From contig CAYSPT010000038.1 in assembly GCA_964432985.1 (NCBI GenBank), positions 1 to 46,640 on the forward strand: a stretch of DNA of 46,640 nucleotides, given 5' to 3'. Under the pieces are notes generated by a model that was given only the letters and a program-made list of their open reading frames with translations, was not told the DNA's origin and did not search any database. Below are positions 32,293 through 40,293 of the stretch, piece after piece. The position numbers and the translations under genes are program-made. Within the stretch, counting starts at the first letter, position 1; every line of letters starts with the position of its first letter. The stretch comes from CAYSPT01 sp964432985. GTDB taxonomy: Bacteria > Muiribacteriota > CAYSPT01.

Positions 32293-33716
32293 AGAGCCAG
32301 TATGGTAATATCGTCATGGGATTTCGGACGGGCTATCCAGGTATGGAGGCTGTCCATCAACAAACCGGTGATTTCCTTAAGCGGCAGTTCTGGATTCTCG
32401 TTGATGATACCGGACACTCTCTCGAGCGAAAAACACTCGTCGGTTTCCCTGTTTCGCGCTTCAATAATACCATCGGAGATGAGGAATAAGCGTGATCCTG
32501 GAGGGAGATGTTTTACCTGCTCGTTGAAGGTGCACTCTTTGAAAAATCCGACACCCGAGTCTCCTTCATGCCACTCCTGGACGTCGTGCCCCGGGAACTG
32601 CGCCAGCAGTGGCGGATGCCCCGCTCTGACATATTTTAACAGCCGTTTGGATATATCCAGAACACCGTAAATCATGGTAAAAAACTGCATGGTGTCCTCC
32701 GTAATGAGGAACCGTTTATTCAGCGTTCCCACGACCTCCACCGGGGAATGTATGGTTCCGTCTGCATCTATCAGCAGGTTGTCCTCTTCGCTCCAGTTAG
32801 TCAGCATTCGGCTCAAGGTAACGGAAAGCAGCGCGGCCTGCACGCCGTGGCCGGCTACGTCCAGAATATAGAAACCGATATGGGAGTCATCCAGGCGGAA
32901 AATGTTAATGAGATCGCCGCCCACCTTCTCGCTAGGCTCAAAAAACCAAACCGTCTCGATTCCTTCCAGTTTCAAGGACTGCGGCGGCAGCAGGCTGCGC
33001 TGGATTTCACCCGCCGCTTCCAGGTCTTTCTGAATGGAACACAGAGCCCGGTCGAGCTTTACATTGGCCGCAGACACCTTTCGTCTTTCTTCCTTCAACC
33101 GGTGTGACTGCCAGAACTCGCGCCGGGCATAGAGCTCGATGGTGTAGCTGGCAAACATCCCAATGAGATTCCCGCCGATAAAGAAAAAATTATTGTTGAT
33201 TATGTTGACCGCCGAAGTCGAGCCCAGCCAGAAAACAGACAGTTCGTAGGCCAGGACGATTGTCCAGCCGGCCACGGAAGCCCAGATAAATCTCAAACCG
33301 ATAAATGAGTACCCATAAATGAAAATGAGTATCAAGCCGGCGTAATACGAATAGGTGACCTGTTGAGGAGCTATGGCCATCATGGCGATAACACCCAGGC
33401 CGGCGAGTATCACCGTAAGAGACAGGCACATCTGCCAGCTTTTCTTGAAATACCTCGTGTATGAAAAGATGATGACCCCGGCCATGAACGGAATGACCAG
33501 TCCAAACCGGATACGCAATAATGCCACCAGGTGCCAGGGTGCCAGCCAGTAGTCGAGAACACCGAAAACACCATACAGAAATATTCCGAATACCAGGGCG
33601 AGACGGACCTGATTCAGAGACCGTCTGAAAAGAGCCGAAAGGAATCCATCCTCCAGATCTTTAAAAAATGACAGGGTGAATCTGTTTATGCCAGTTTCAC
33701 TTTTAAATTCATTCAT
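32280..33716 (-). CDS. Membrane-bound PP2C-type (RsbU/SpoIIE) phosphatase
   Basis: The product is 478 residues from the ATG at 33716 (MNEFKSETG); AAGGTG lies about 11-14 nt upstream, and an upstream GTG or ATG is possible. Six hydrophobic segments (about 30-200) form an N-terminal membrane sensor resembling those of bacterial adenylate cyclases. A linker helix with AAGEIQRSLLPP leads to the phosphatase (about 245-475). Metal-binding acidic motifs are intact: VGGDLI, LDVAGHG, LISDG and DDITILALE. This class dephosphorylates Ser/Thr on STAS anti-anti-sigma factors, so a partner-switching role is likely. No canonical STAS/anti-sigma pair is adjacent; the only STAS-like domain in the window, at 1903, lacks the phosphosite. 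It converges on the kinase gene with a 47-bp gap. Confidence 0.92.
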   Translation of the reverse strand: MNEFKSETGINRFTLSFFKDLEDGFLSALFRRSLNQVRLALVFGIFLYGVFGVLDYWLAPWHLVALLRIRFGLVIPFMAGVIIFSYTRYFKKSWQMCLSLTVILAGLGVIAMMAIAPQQVTYSYYAGLILIFIYGYSFIGLRFIWASVAGWTIVLAYELSVFWLGSTSAVNIINNNFFFIGGNLIGMFASYTIELYARREFWQSHRLKEERRKVSAANVKLDRALCSIQKDLEAAGEIQRSLLPPQSLKLEGIETVWFFEPSEKVGGDLINIFRLDDSHIGFYILDVAGHGVQAALLSVTLSRMLTNWSEEDNLLIDADGTIHSPVEVVGTLNKRFLITEDTMQFFTMIYGVLDISKRLLKYVRAGHPPLLAQFPGHDVQEWHEGDSGVGFFKECTFNEQVKHLPPGSRLFLISDGIIEARNRETDECFSLERVSGIINENPELPLKEITGLLMDSLHTWIARPKSHDDITILALEIK

Positions 33717-33753
33717 TGCTTTTTTCACACCTTGACAATCCATGCAAGTATCA

Positions 33754-33784
33754 ATCATATGTCATTCTTGGGACTTGAAGTCAA
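33754..33784 (-). promoter_or_regulatory. Candidate promoter for the PP2C phosphatase, with shared palindrome
   Basis: On the minus strand TTGACT (33784-33779) and TATGAT (33759-33754) are 19 bp apart. The -35 box lies within CTTGA-AG-TCAAG (33774-33785). This overlaps a plus-strand TTGAAG (33775-33780) that precedes TACAAT (33801-33806) by 20 bp, so one site could control both divergent genes. Confidence 0.45.
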
Positions 33785-33836
33785 GTGCATAATCTGCTAT
33801 TACAATATATGAGAGGGGGGCAGTATTCTTTTCACC

Positions 33837-35472
33837 ATGTCACCGGAGCGAAACCTGACCTTCATTATTAAGGTTAAATTCGAGGAGCCCAACGGGAACC
33901 TCCTGGGAGCTTTCATAGTCATTGGGGATACCTCCGAGAAGAAGCTCTACGCGTGCCATCCTGTCATCATCCATTATTCCAAGACGTTTGCCGATACGGC
34001 CAATCCTCTCTCCCCCTGGCCGGCGTTTTTGGTCACCCTCAAGCAGGAAAAAGGACAGATTTCCGATCCTGTTCTGCTCGATCTGATAGCTAAATTAACC
34101 GCTTATTACGGGACGATTGATCCTCAGTGGGTGGATCGAGTCAGTCACACTCTTCTTGATACACCCAATCCCCATCTCAAAAACCAGATGATGAACGATC
34201 TTATCCTTGAAGACCTTCAAAAGCTCTTTGCGGATGGCAATCCGNNNNNNNNNNNNNNNNNNNNNNNNNNNNNNNNNNNNNNNNNNNNNNNNNNNNNNNN
34301 NNNNNNNNNNNNNNNNNNNNNNNNNNNNNNNNNNNNNNNNNNNNCCGGAGACAGAGGAGGAAAAGGAACGCCGCCTGCATCTGGAAGAGTTGAAGCGGAA
34401 AAAAGAAGAGGAAGAGTTGAAGCGGAAAAAAGAAGAGGAAGCCGAAGTCCGGCGACTGGCCAAAGAGAAAAAGAAGAAAGATAAAGAGGAACGCATAAGG
34501 AAGGAAGCCGAGGAGGCTGAAGCCCGGCTAAAAGCCGAGGAAGATAGGAAAAAACTCGCGAAAAAAAAGAAACTGGAAGAAGAAGAGCGCCGCAGAAAGG
34601 AAGCCGAGAGTGCTGAAGCTCGAAGGAAAGCCGAGGAAAAATTAAAGCAGGAAGAGGAAGAAATACTCCGGCGGAAGGAGGAAGAGGAAGCACGGCGGAA
34701 AGAAGAGGAAAAGAAGAAACGGGAGGAAAAGCTCCGCCGGAAAAAAGAGGAAGAAGAGAAAGCGCGGCGGAAGGCCGAAGAAGATAGGAAGAAACTAGAG
34801 GACAGACGGAAGAAAGAAGAGGAACGACAGAGGAAAGAGGAAGAAGAAGCACAGCGTAAGATAGAGGAAGAAAACCGCAAGAAACTTGAGCAGCGGCGGA
34901 AGAGAGAAGAGGAGCGACAGAGAAAAGAGGAAGAAGAAGCGCAGAGAAAACTCGAAGAGGAGAAGAAAAAGAAAGAAGAAAAGAAAAAACAGCAGCAAAA
35001 AATAAAGAAGATGATGGTCCAACTGGACAAAGAGGACAAGCAGGAACGGCTCAAACAAACCAGAGAACGTATAAAAACATCCATGTCAGATACATCTGAC
35101 GAAGAGGAGGAAGCCACGGACGTGGTCCGTCTGGGACTGGATCCGGTAAACGGGACCCCGGCCATAGACCTGGAAAAAAAAGACAGTGTGGTGGCGTTCA
35201 GAAAAACCGGATTCAAATTGCCCGGCCGCGTTAAATCCGTCAAAAGAAACAAAGTAAACCCGGAGTACGTTATAGTCAAGATAGCTTTATCCGACAAGGT
35301 TGTCGTCAAATCGGAAGTTTATTTCGACACGAAAATCTGGATAGATAGAAATCCCAAGGCGGAAAAAGAAGAAACTTCATCCGTCTGGAGCACCATCTTC
35401 AAGGCCTGCCTCGTTTTGTTCCTGGTGGCGCTTCTGGCCTTAGTTCTCATTTTCATCATCAGTACAGCCTGA
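33837..35472 (+). CDS. Tail-anchored charged-linker protein, paralogue B (gap inside)
   Basis: This is one gene broken by a 100-N gap (34245-34344) that shifts the apparent frame by one base. The N-terminal domain (about 135 residues; FIIKVKFEEPNGNLLGAFIV, then NQMMNDLILEDLQKLF) is homologous to paralogue A. After the gap comes a very long Lys/Glu/Arg-rich single-helix or coiled-coil region (about 235 residues). A small beta domain follows (LDPVNGTPAIDLEKKDSVVA, FKLPGRVKSV), and then a C-terminal transmembrane helix. Start ATG 33837 has GAGGGGGG about 16 nt upstream; an in-frame ATT at 33825 is closer (4 nt) and is an alternative start. It is divergent from the PP2C phosphatase and convergent with the hybrid kinase. 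Confidence 0.82.
34245..34344. other. Assembly gap (100 N) in tail-anchored paralogue B
   Basis: Exactly 100 N lie between the N-terminal domain and the charged repeat region. The reading frames on the two sides differ by one base, so the true length is not 100. Confidence 0.93.
34384..34437 (+). repeat. 27-bp coding repeat x2 in the charged linker
   Basis: Identical units at 34384-34410 and 34411-34437 encode the ELKRKKEEE pattern. They lie 40 bp from the gap, which probably hides more of the same. Confidence 0.85.
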
Positions 35473-35527
35473 ATTGTACATTACAATTCCAGTGAAGCTG
35501 CCGGTCAAACCTACCAGCCGAAAACAT

Positions 35528-37945
35528 CTACCCGCTGACCACTTCAACGTGTTCCAGGTAGTACGTAAGAGCACGAACGGCCTGACGAATCACGCCATCG
35601 TTTTTCTCAATCGCTGCCTGCTCGATTTTCTTTCCGATGACCGTTATCTCCTGAAATCCGTAGCTCGCTCCCGATCCCTTCATGCTGTGCCCGGTCAGCC
35701 TGATTTTGTCATAATCGCCCCCGTTCAGCGCTTGGAGCATAAGTTGAATGTCTTCGCGGCGATTGTCGAAATAGCCGGGGATAAGATCCTCCAGGTCGGG
35801 ATCGATGGTAACCACAATTTTTTCCAGGGATGGTGGAACGGCTTGTTGTTCAGACGAGATATCAGGTGCAACATCGCTTACGGTTGATCCAACAGGCGCA
35901 CCCGTGCCTGTAGATGGAGTTGCCGGTGAAGCTACGGCTGCATCCGGAGCAGCCTCGCCGGCAGAGGGAGCTGCCGCTGCGGTCTGCTGGTGTTTAGCCT
36001 GAGCGTACCGGTTGAGAACCTGAAGCAGCATGGATTTCTTTAAGGGTTTGGTAAGATGTAGATCACAGCCGGCGGCCAGGCATTTTTCCCGGTCCTTCTC
36101 CAGGGCTGAGGCCGTCAACGCCACGATAGGCGTGGGAGTACGCTCAGTATCCTTCTCCCATTCCCGTATGAACCGGGTAGCGGTGAAGCCATCCATGATA
36201 GGCATTTGCATATCCATCAATACCAGGTCATAGCTGGACTCCTGGAACCGGTCAACAGCCAGCTTCCCATTCACGGCCACTTCCACCATGTGAGGGGTCT
36301 TCTTGAGATAAAACAGGATGAGCTTCCTGTTGTCCTCCGAATCCTCCACCAGGAAAATCCGCAGCGGACTGATTTCCCGGGATTCATCAGACTGGTCGAC
36401 ATCCTGATCGGCAACCTCCAAAGTGAGAGCGCTGCGAACAGCGAACCGTGCGGTAAACATGAAGGTGCTTCCCTTGCCGACCTCGCTTTCAACCCATATC
36501 TTCCCATCCATCATCTCCACCAGGCGCTTGCTTATGGTCAGTCCAAGACCGGTACCGCCGAACTTCCGGGTGGTGGAAGAGTCCGCCTGGGAGAAACTGC
36601 CGAATATGGCTTCTGACTGCTCGGGAGGAATACCAATACCCGAGTCTTTCACCTGGAACAACAGGCTCGTTACCTTCTCTTCTCCTCCCAGGACCGGCCG
36701 GATGCTGCTCCGGTTCAATGGCTCCAAATAGACCGAGACCAGCAGCTGTATCGATCCCTTGCTGGTAAACTTCATGGCGTTGCCCATCAGGTTGATGAGA
36801 ATCTGTTTCAAGCGGACCGGGTCGCCAGCAATGTAGCGGGGAACATCCGGCCCCAGGTGGCAGTTAAGTTCAATCCCCTTCTGATCGGCCTTGAGGGAAA
36901 AAATGTCTATTACACCACCGGTGATTCTCGCCAGCTCGAAATCGACGTTTTCCAGGGTCAGCTGGTTGGCCTCGATCTTGGACAGGTCCAGGATGTCATT
37001 GATCAGATCGAGCAGGCCCTCTCCGGCGGTCCGAATAATTCTGGTGAACTCCTGCTGTTCATCGTTCAGGGTGGTTTCCCAAAGCAGCTCGGACATGCCG
37101 AGAATGGCGTTCATAGGTGTGCGGATCTCGTGGCTCATATTGGCCAGAAAGTCGCTCTTGGCCTGGTTGGCCTCGTCGGCGAGATTAGCCATTTTGCGAG
37201 CTTTGTCGATCGAGGTGGCCAGCAGCTTGTTGGATGTCATCAGTTCCCGGTTCAGCATCTCCGCGTCTTCCCTGCCTTGCCGGATCTCCTCCTCCGCTGC
37301 CTTTTGGGCGGTGATATCCCGGGAGATACTCATGAATCCGATGACGTTTCCCATCTCGTCGTAGATTGCCGAGGACGAAAGCAGCGATGGAAACACGGTC
37401 TCATCCTTGCGTTTGTAGTCCACTTCCCGGGTGAACCGGCCCTCCCCTTTGAGTGCCTCCCGGATACTGTGGTCATGGGCGGCATCGACGAAGAGAAATT
37501 CGGGTTGTCTACCCATCATTTCATCCTTGCGGTACCCAAGTGTCTCCTCAGCCGCCGGATTGAACTCGGTTATCCTCCAGTCGGCGTCAAACGCGATGAT
37601 CATGTCGATGGAGCTGTTGATGATGTTTTGCGTGTACTTCTGGGCTTCCTGCAACTGACGCTCGGTGCCTTTGCGTTCCACCGCGTGCCGGATAACCCGT
37701 ATCAGCAGTCCCCTGCTAAACTCACCCTTGACCAGAAAATCCTGAGCCCCGCTGCGGACCGCCGTGATACCAAAAGATTCGTCATCCCGCCCCGTCAGGA
37801 CAATGATAGGAACATTGAAGTAATCGAGAAACTGCAACTTCTCCACCGGTTGCAGACCCTGGCTGTCAGGAAGAGACACATCGAGCAACACCGCATCGAT
37901 GGATCCGGCTGTCAGAAGTTCCATCCCCACTGAAAGGCGGTTGGC
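35528..37945 (-). CDS. Hybrid histidine kinase REC-PAS-HisKA-HATPase-REC-Hpt, 5' end in gap
   Basis: About 805 residues are visible; the N-terminus is lost in the gap. The order is a partial receiver (DAVLLDVSLPDSQG, VLTGRD, FLVKGE), a short helix, a PAS domain (IIAFDADWRITEFNPAAEE), HisKA (MSHEIRTPMNAILG), HATPase (N-box LMGNAMKFT, DSGIGIP, GTGLGLTI), a second receiver (LVEDSEDN, LMDMQMPIMDG, LTAS, TKPL), an Ala/Pro linker and Hpt (GHSMKGSGASYGF). All phosphotransfer residues are present, so it is a full phosphorelay in one chain. No transmembrane segment is visible; the N-terminal receiver suggests a cytoplasmic protein fed by another kinase. The receiver-only protein at 12477 is a conceivable partner. 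Confidence 0.92.
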   Translation of the reverse strand, partial: ANRLSVGMELLTAGSIDAVLLDVSLPDSQGLQPVEKLQFLDYFNVPIIVLTGRDDESFGITAVRSGAQDFLVKGEFSRGLLIRVIRHAVERKGTERQLQEAQKYTQNIINSSIDMIIAFDADWRITEFNPAAEETLGYRKDEMMGRQPEFLFVDAAHDHSIREALKGEGRFTREVDYKRKDETVFPSLLSSSAIYDEMGNVIGFMSISRDITAQKAAEEEIRQGREDAEMLNRELMTSNKLLATSIDKARKMANLADEANQAKSDFLANMSHEIRTPMNAILGMSELLWETTLNDEQQEFTRIIRTAGEGLLDLINDILDLSKIEANQLTLENVDFELARITGGVIDIFSLKADQKGIELNCHLGPDVPRYIAGDPVRLKQILINLMGNAMKFTSKGSIQLLVSVYLEPLNRSSIRPVLGGEEKVTSLLFQVKDSGIGIPPEQSEAIFGSFSQADSSTTRKFGGTGLGLTISKRLVEMMDGKIWVESEVGKGSTFMFTARFAVRSALTLEVADQDVDQSDESREISPLRIFLVEDSEDNRKLILFYLKKTPHMVEVAVNGKLAVDRFQESSYDLVLMDMQMPIMDGFTATRFIREWEKDTERTPTPIVALTASALEKDREKCLAAGCDLHLTKPLKKSMLLQVLNRYAQAKHQQTAAAAPSAGEAAPDAAVASPATPSTGTGAPVGSTVSDVAPDISSEQQAVPPSLEKIVVTIDPDLEDLIPGYFDNRREDIQLMLQALNGGDYDKIRLTGHSMKGSGASYGFQEITVIGKKIEQAAIEKNDGVIRQAVRALTYYLEHVEVVSG

Positions 37946-38045
37946 NNNNNNNNNNNNNNNNNNNNNNNNNNNNNNNNNNNNNNNNNNNNNNNNNNNNNNN
38001 NNNNNNNNNNNNNNNNNNNNNNNNNNNNNNNNNNNNNNNNNNNNN
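37946..38045. other. Assembly gap (100 N) between two minus-strand genes
   Basis: Exactly 100 N hide the 3' end of the secreted DUF4214 gene and the 5' end of the hybrid kinase. The two happen to share a frame across the nominal gap. Confidence 0.93.
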
Positions 38046-39055
38046 CCGCCCCACTTGATTGTCCAGCGATGCCAGGTTGGAAGGTTGTCCGAGGCCACCT
38101 CCATACGCATGGTGTCCGTACCGCCTCCCTGCAGAACATACCGTATGGCCCGTCCCCCACCGCCGGCGTGAAGCAGCAGAAAACGTTTCATGTTCTCACC
38201 ACGCATTGTAGCAAATATGTACTCCCAGTCACCGTTTATGCACGGTTTGTCCTGGTGGTTGATCCCGCAGGTCTCAAACTCAATAATCCCTGATTCCCGC
38301 GGACCGAAATCGAACCGCTTCGGTTCGCTGAATCCTTCTCCGACATCCTGTTTTTCCTCTTTTTTGCCGTCGTTGTCTTTATTTTCGTCGTGGCCTTTTT
38401 TATGACCGAAACGCCGGCAGTATTCGTCTGATTCGTAGAAGAGTTTACGGGCCTTTTCCCGGGTCACTTTCCCGCTGTTGATCTGCTCAATCCAGTGCTT
38501 GAGTCCTCCTTGATCGGGCTTACGCTGCAGTATTTCACGATACAGCGATCTTACGTACTCTTCAGTAGAGCGATTATCACCGTTATCGCGATTGTTCCCA
38601 TCATCCTTTTTGGGATCTTTCCGGGGTTCTTTCTTTTTGTCAGGTTTATTATTTTTATCAGACTTATCCTTCTCCTCGTCGCGCCTGTCCCGTCTATCCT
38701 CGCGTTGATCCTTTTTGTCTCCCGTATCACGGTAGTCTTCCAACAGGGACCGGTTCAACCATTTCTGGGTGCGGTCGACAATATCAGGGTCCTTTTCAAC
38801 TTCGGGAGGGTCCTCGATACCGAAGAGGGATTTTACAAAACGCTTGAACCGGGAAAACCACGAATCCCCCTCGTCATCTGATGTCCTGATGGACGTTATC
38901 TCTTCAGCCAATTCCTGTGGTTCCTCAAAACTGGTGGATCGCGGACCCGGTAGTTCAGATTCCATTTCATCTGCAGAAACGTAGTTGAATGAACTACCAA
39001 GCATCAAAATAAGTACCAGAAAGGTACACATCGGAAAATGGCGGGATGAGGGCAT
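38046..39055 (-). CDS. Secreted DUF4214 protein, 3' end in gap
   Basis: About 336 residues are visible. A signal peptide (about 1-28) is followed by an acidic region, then a strongly charged Lys/Asp/Arg linker (about 110-160). A DUF4214 domain follows (EEYVRSLYREILQRKPDQGG, then WIEQINSGK...FYESDEYCRRFG), then a second charged spacer. The last visible part (IIEFETCGINHQDKPC, FLLLHAGGGGRAIRY, TWHRWTIKWG) looks like a concanavalin/LamG-type beta sandwich. DUF4214 occurs in many secreted and S-layer-associated proteins. The start has AAAGGAATT about 8 nt upstream. Joining this to the histidine kinase would place a receiver domain outside the cytoplasm, so I treat them as separate genes. Confidence 0.8.
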
Positions 39056-39392
39056 TATTTAATTCCTTTCTTAAATAACCCGAATAATTTTAGGTTAAGA
39101 ATGGGATTTTACCTTTAATAGATAAAAATGGTGAAATCAGTTACAGAAAAATTTCTGAATGTGTCAAGGGTAAAAGAACAAACCCAGGAAAGCTTTAACA
39201 ATCTACAACAAAAAAGCAAGGAGGAAAGAAGGGAGAGTATTGCATTTTTTGGTGAAATACGATACAATTATCGGGCAGTTACTTAAGTCTGATGCCTTAC
39301 CCCTAATGGAAGTACCTCCAGTTGGGAGATAGGGACGGACAAATAAGCAGGATGTCCTTCTAGAAGCGATATCCAGGAATGGAGGAAGTAAC
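39056..39392. other. Divergent region between the DUF4214 gene and the cold-shock gene
   Basis: This 337-bp stretch carries the cold-shock promoter (39240-39268) and an A/T-rich leader for the minus-strand gene, where I see no convincing -35/-10 pair. No gene is visible. Confidence 0.5.
39240..39268 (+). promoter_or_regulatory. Sigma-70 promoter for the cold-shock gene
   Basis: TTGCAT (39240-39245) and TACAAT (39263-39268) are 17 bp apart. The leader would be about 118 nt, long as in many cold-shock mRNAs. Confidence 0.55.
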
Positions 39393-39596
39393 ATGGCACA
39401 AGGTACAGTGAAGTGGTTCAGCGATCAGAAGGGGTATGGCTTCATCACTCCTGACGATGGCGGCGAAGATCTTTTTGTCCATCACACCAGCATCGACATG
39501 GAAGGCTTCAAGACCCTTGCAGAGGGTCAGTCTGTCGAGTACGAAGTGGGAGAAGGCAAAAAGGGACCGGCGGCAAATGATGTGCGCCCCCTCTAG
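39393..39596 (+). CDS. Cold-shock protein, CspA family
   Basis: The product is 67 residues and consists of a single cold-shock domain. RNP1 (KGYGFITP) and RNP2 (DLFVHHTSI) are both intact, and the opening (GTVKWFSDQKGYGF) is typical. It binds single-stranded nucleic acids and acts as an RNA chaperone in the cytoplasm. The Shine-Dalgarno site is GGAGG with 7 nt spacing. It has its own promoter, long leader and terminator, and so is monocistronic. The leader length suggests post-transcriptional control, although cold induction itself cannot be read from the sequence. Confidence 0.96.
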   Translation: MAQGTVKWFSDQKGYGFITPDDGGEDLFVHHTSIDMEGFKTLAEGQSVEYEVGEGKKGPAANDVRPL

Positions 39597-39622
39597 CTGA
39601 CTCTTTGACAGCTGAATCAAAC

Positions 39623-39664
39623 GAAGGCTCCGGGTACTGCCCGGGGCCTTCTTTATTTTTCTTG
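39623..39664 (+). terminator. Rho-independent terminator after the cold-shock gene
   Basis: A 12-bp stem (GAAGGCTCCGGG with CCCGGGGCCTTC, one G-U pair) and a 5-nt loop are followed by a T-rich tail (TTTATTTTTC). Confidence 0.88.
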
Positions 39665-39691
39665 AGTTCATCCTGCTCTTCACGGTAGACT
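39663..39691 (+). promoter_or_regulatory. Possible promoter for the metal-efflux operon
   Basis: TTGAGT (39663-39668) and TAGACT (39686-39691) are 17 bp apart, directly after the cold-shock terminator. Both boxes match at four of six positions. Confidence 0.3.
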
Positions 39692-39736
39692 GGTTACCAA
39701 GATTAGAGGAACAAGAGCGAGACGAATGATCGTTGT

Positions 39737-40198
39737 ATGAATAGTATGTTCGAATTCAAGAAAAACCTGACCCATCATCTGGCCTGGCTTATGGTGGCCG
39801 TTATCTTCCCTCTATCCGGGGTTGCCAGCCAATTCGTACTGTGTGTCAGTGAAAAAGGAGAATCCACCCTGGAACTCTCTTTAATGGGACAATGCCAGGT
39901 CTCGCACCCGGGTGAAGAGGAGCATAATCACCCGGTCCCCGGGGAAACTTTCTTTAGTACATCCAGTAAAATCGAGTGCGGCCAATGCATTGATGTTGCG
40001 GTTACATCCGCCATTGTCAAAGATAGAAAACTCCGGTACCGCAACCGTTTTTTCATAAAACTAATTCAACCCACCGACGGATTATTCAAGAGTGCCTTCC
40101 GTGCCATGAACCGGTTCTCAGGGTATACAGCGCACTTCAAACGGAAATCCACGCCGCAATCTGAGCGAAATTTGTGCAGCACCATCCTTTTGTTATGA
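39737..40198 (+). CDS. Small secreted His/Cys protein at the head of the efflux operon
   Basis: The product is 153 residues. A signal peptide or N-terminal anchor (about 10-33) precedes a Cys/His-bearing region: CVSEKGESTLELS, GQCQVSHPGEEEHNHP and ECGQCID. This pattern (C-x-G...E, then paired Cys before an aspartate) recalls small uncharacterised proteins I associate with heavy-metal efflux operons. The C-terminal third is basic. It probably binds metal outside the cytoplasm, by inference. The Shine-Dalgarno site is poor. A 5-codon ORF at 39726 ends in TGA overlapping this ATG, so coupling is conceivable; ATG 39746 is an alternative start. A CCGCTG/CAGCGG hairpin lies between it and the channel gene. 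Confidence 0.65.
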   Translation: MNSMFEFKKNLTHHLAWLMVAVIFPLSGVASQFVLCVSEKGESTLELSLMGQCQVSHPGEEEHNHPVPGETFFSTSSKIECGQCIDVAVTSAIVKDRKLRYRNRFFIKLIQPTDGLFKSAFRAMNRFSGYTAHFKRKSTPQSERNLCSTILLL

Positions 40199-40293
40199 TC
40201 GGTTTATGTACCGCTGAACAGCGGCTGCACTCATATCAGTTAATTCCCGAATGATCACATTAATTTCAACCATGAATGGAGGAATGCAGCACT

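Noticed and set aside
34217..35309. Long minus-strand Ser/Phe/Leu-rich ORFs opposite the charged linker
   Set aside because: They are the complement of the GAA/AAG-rich coding strand; low complexity explains their openness.
35528..39055. Single 1175-residue fusion of DUF4214 protein and hybrid kinase
   Set aside because: The frames join only through a nominal 100-N gap. A signal peptide followed by receiver domains is implausible, so two genes are annotated.
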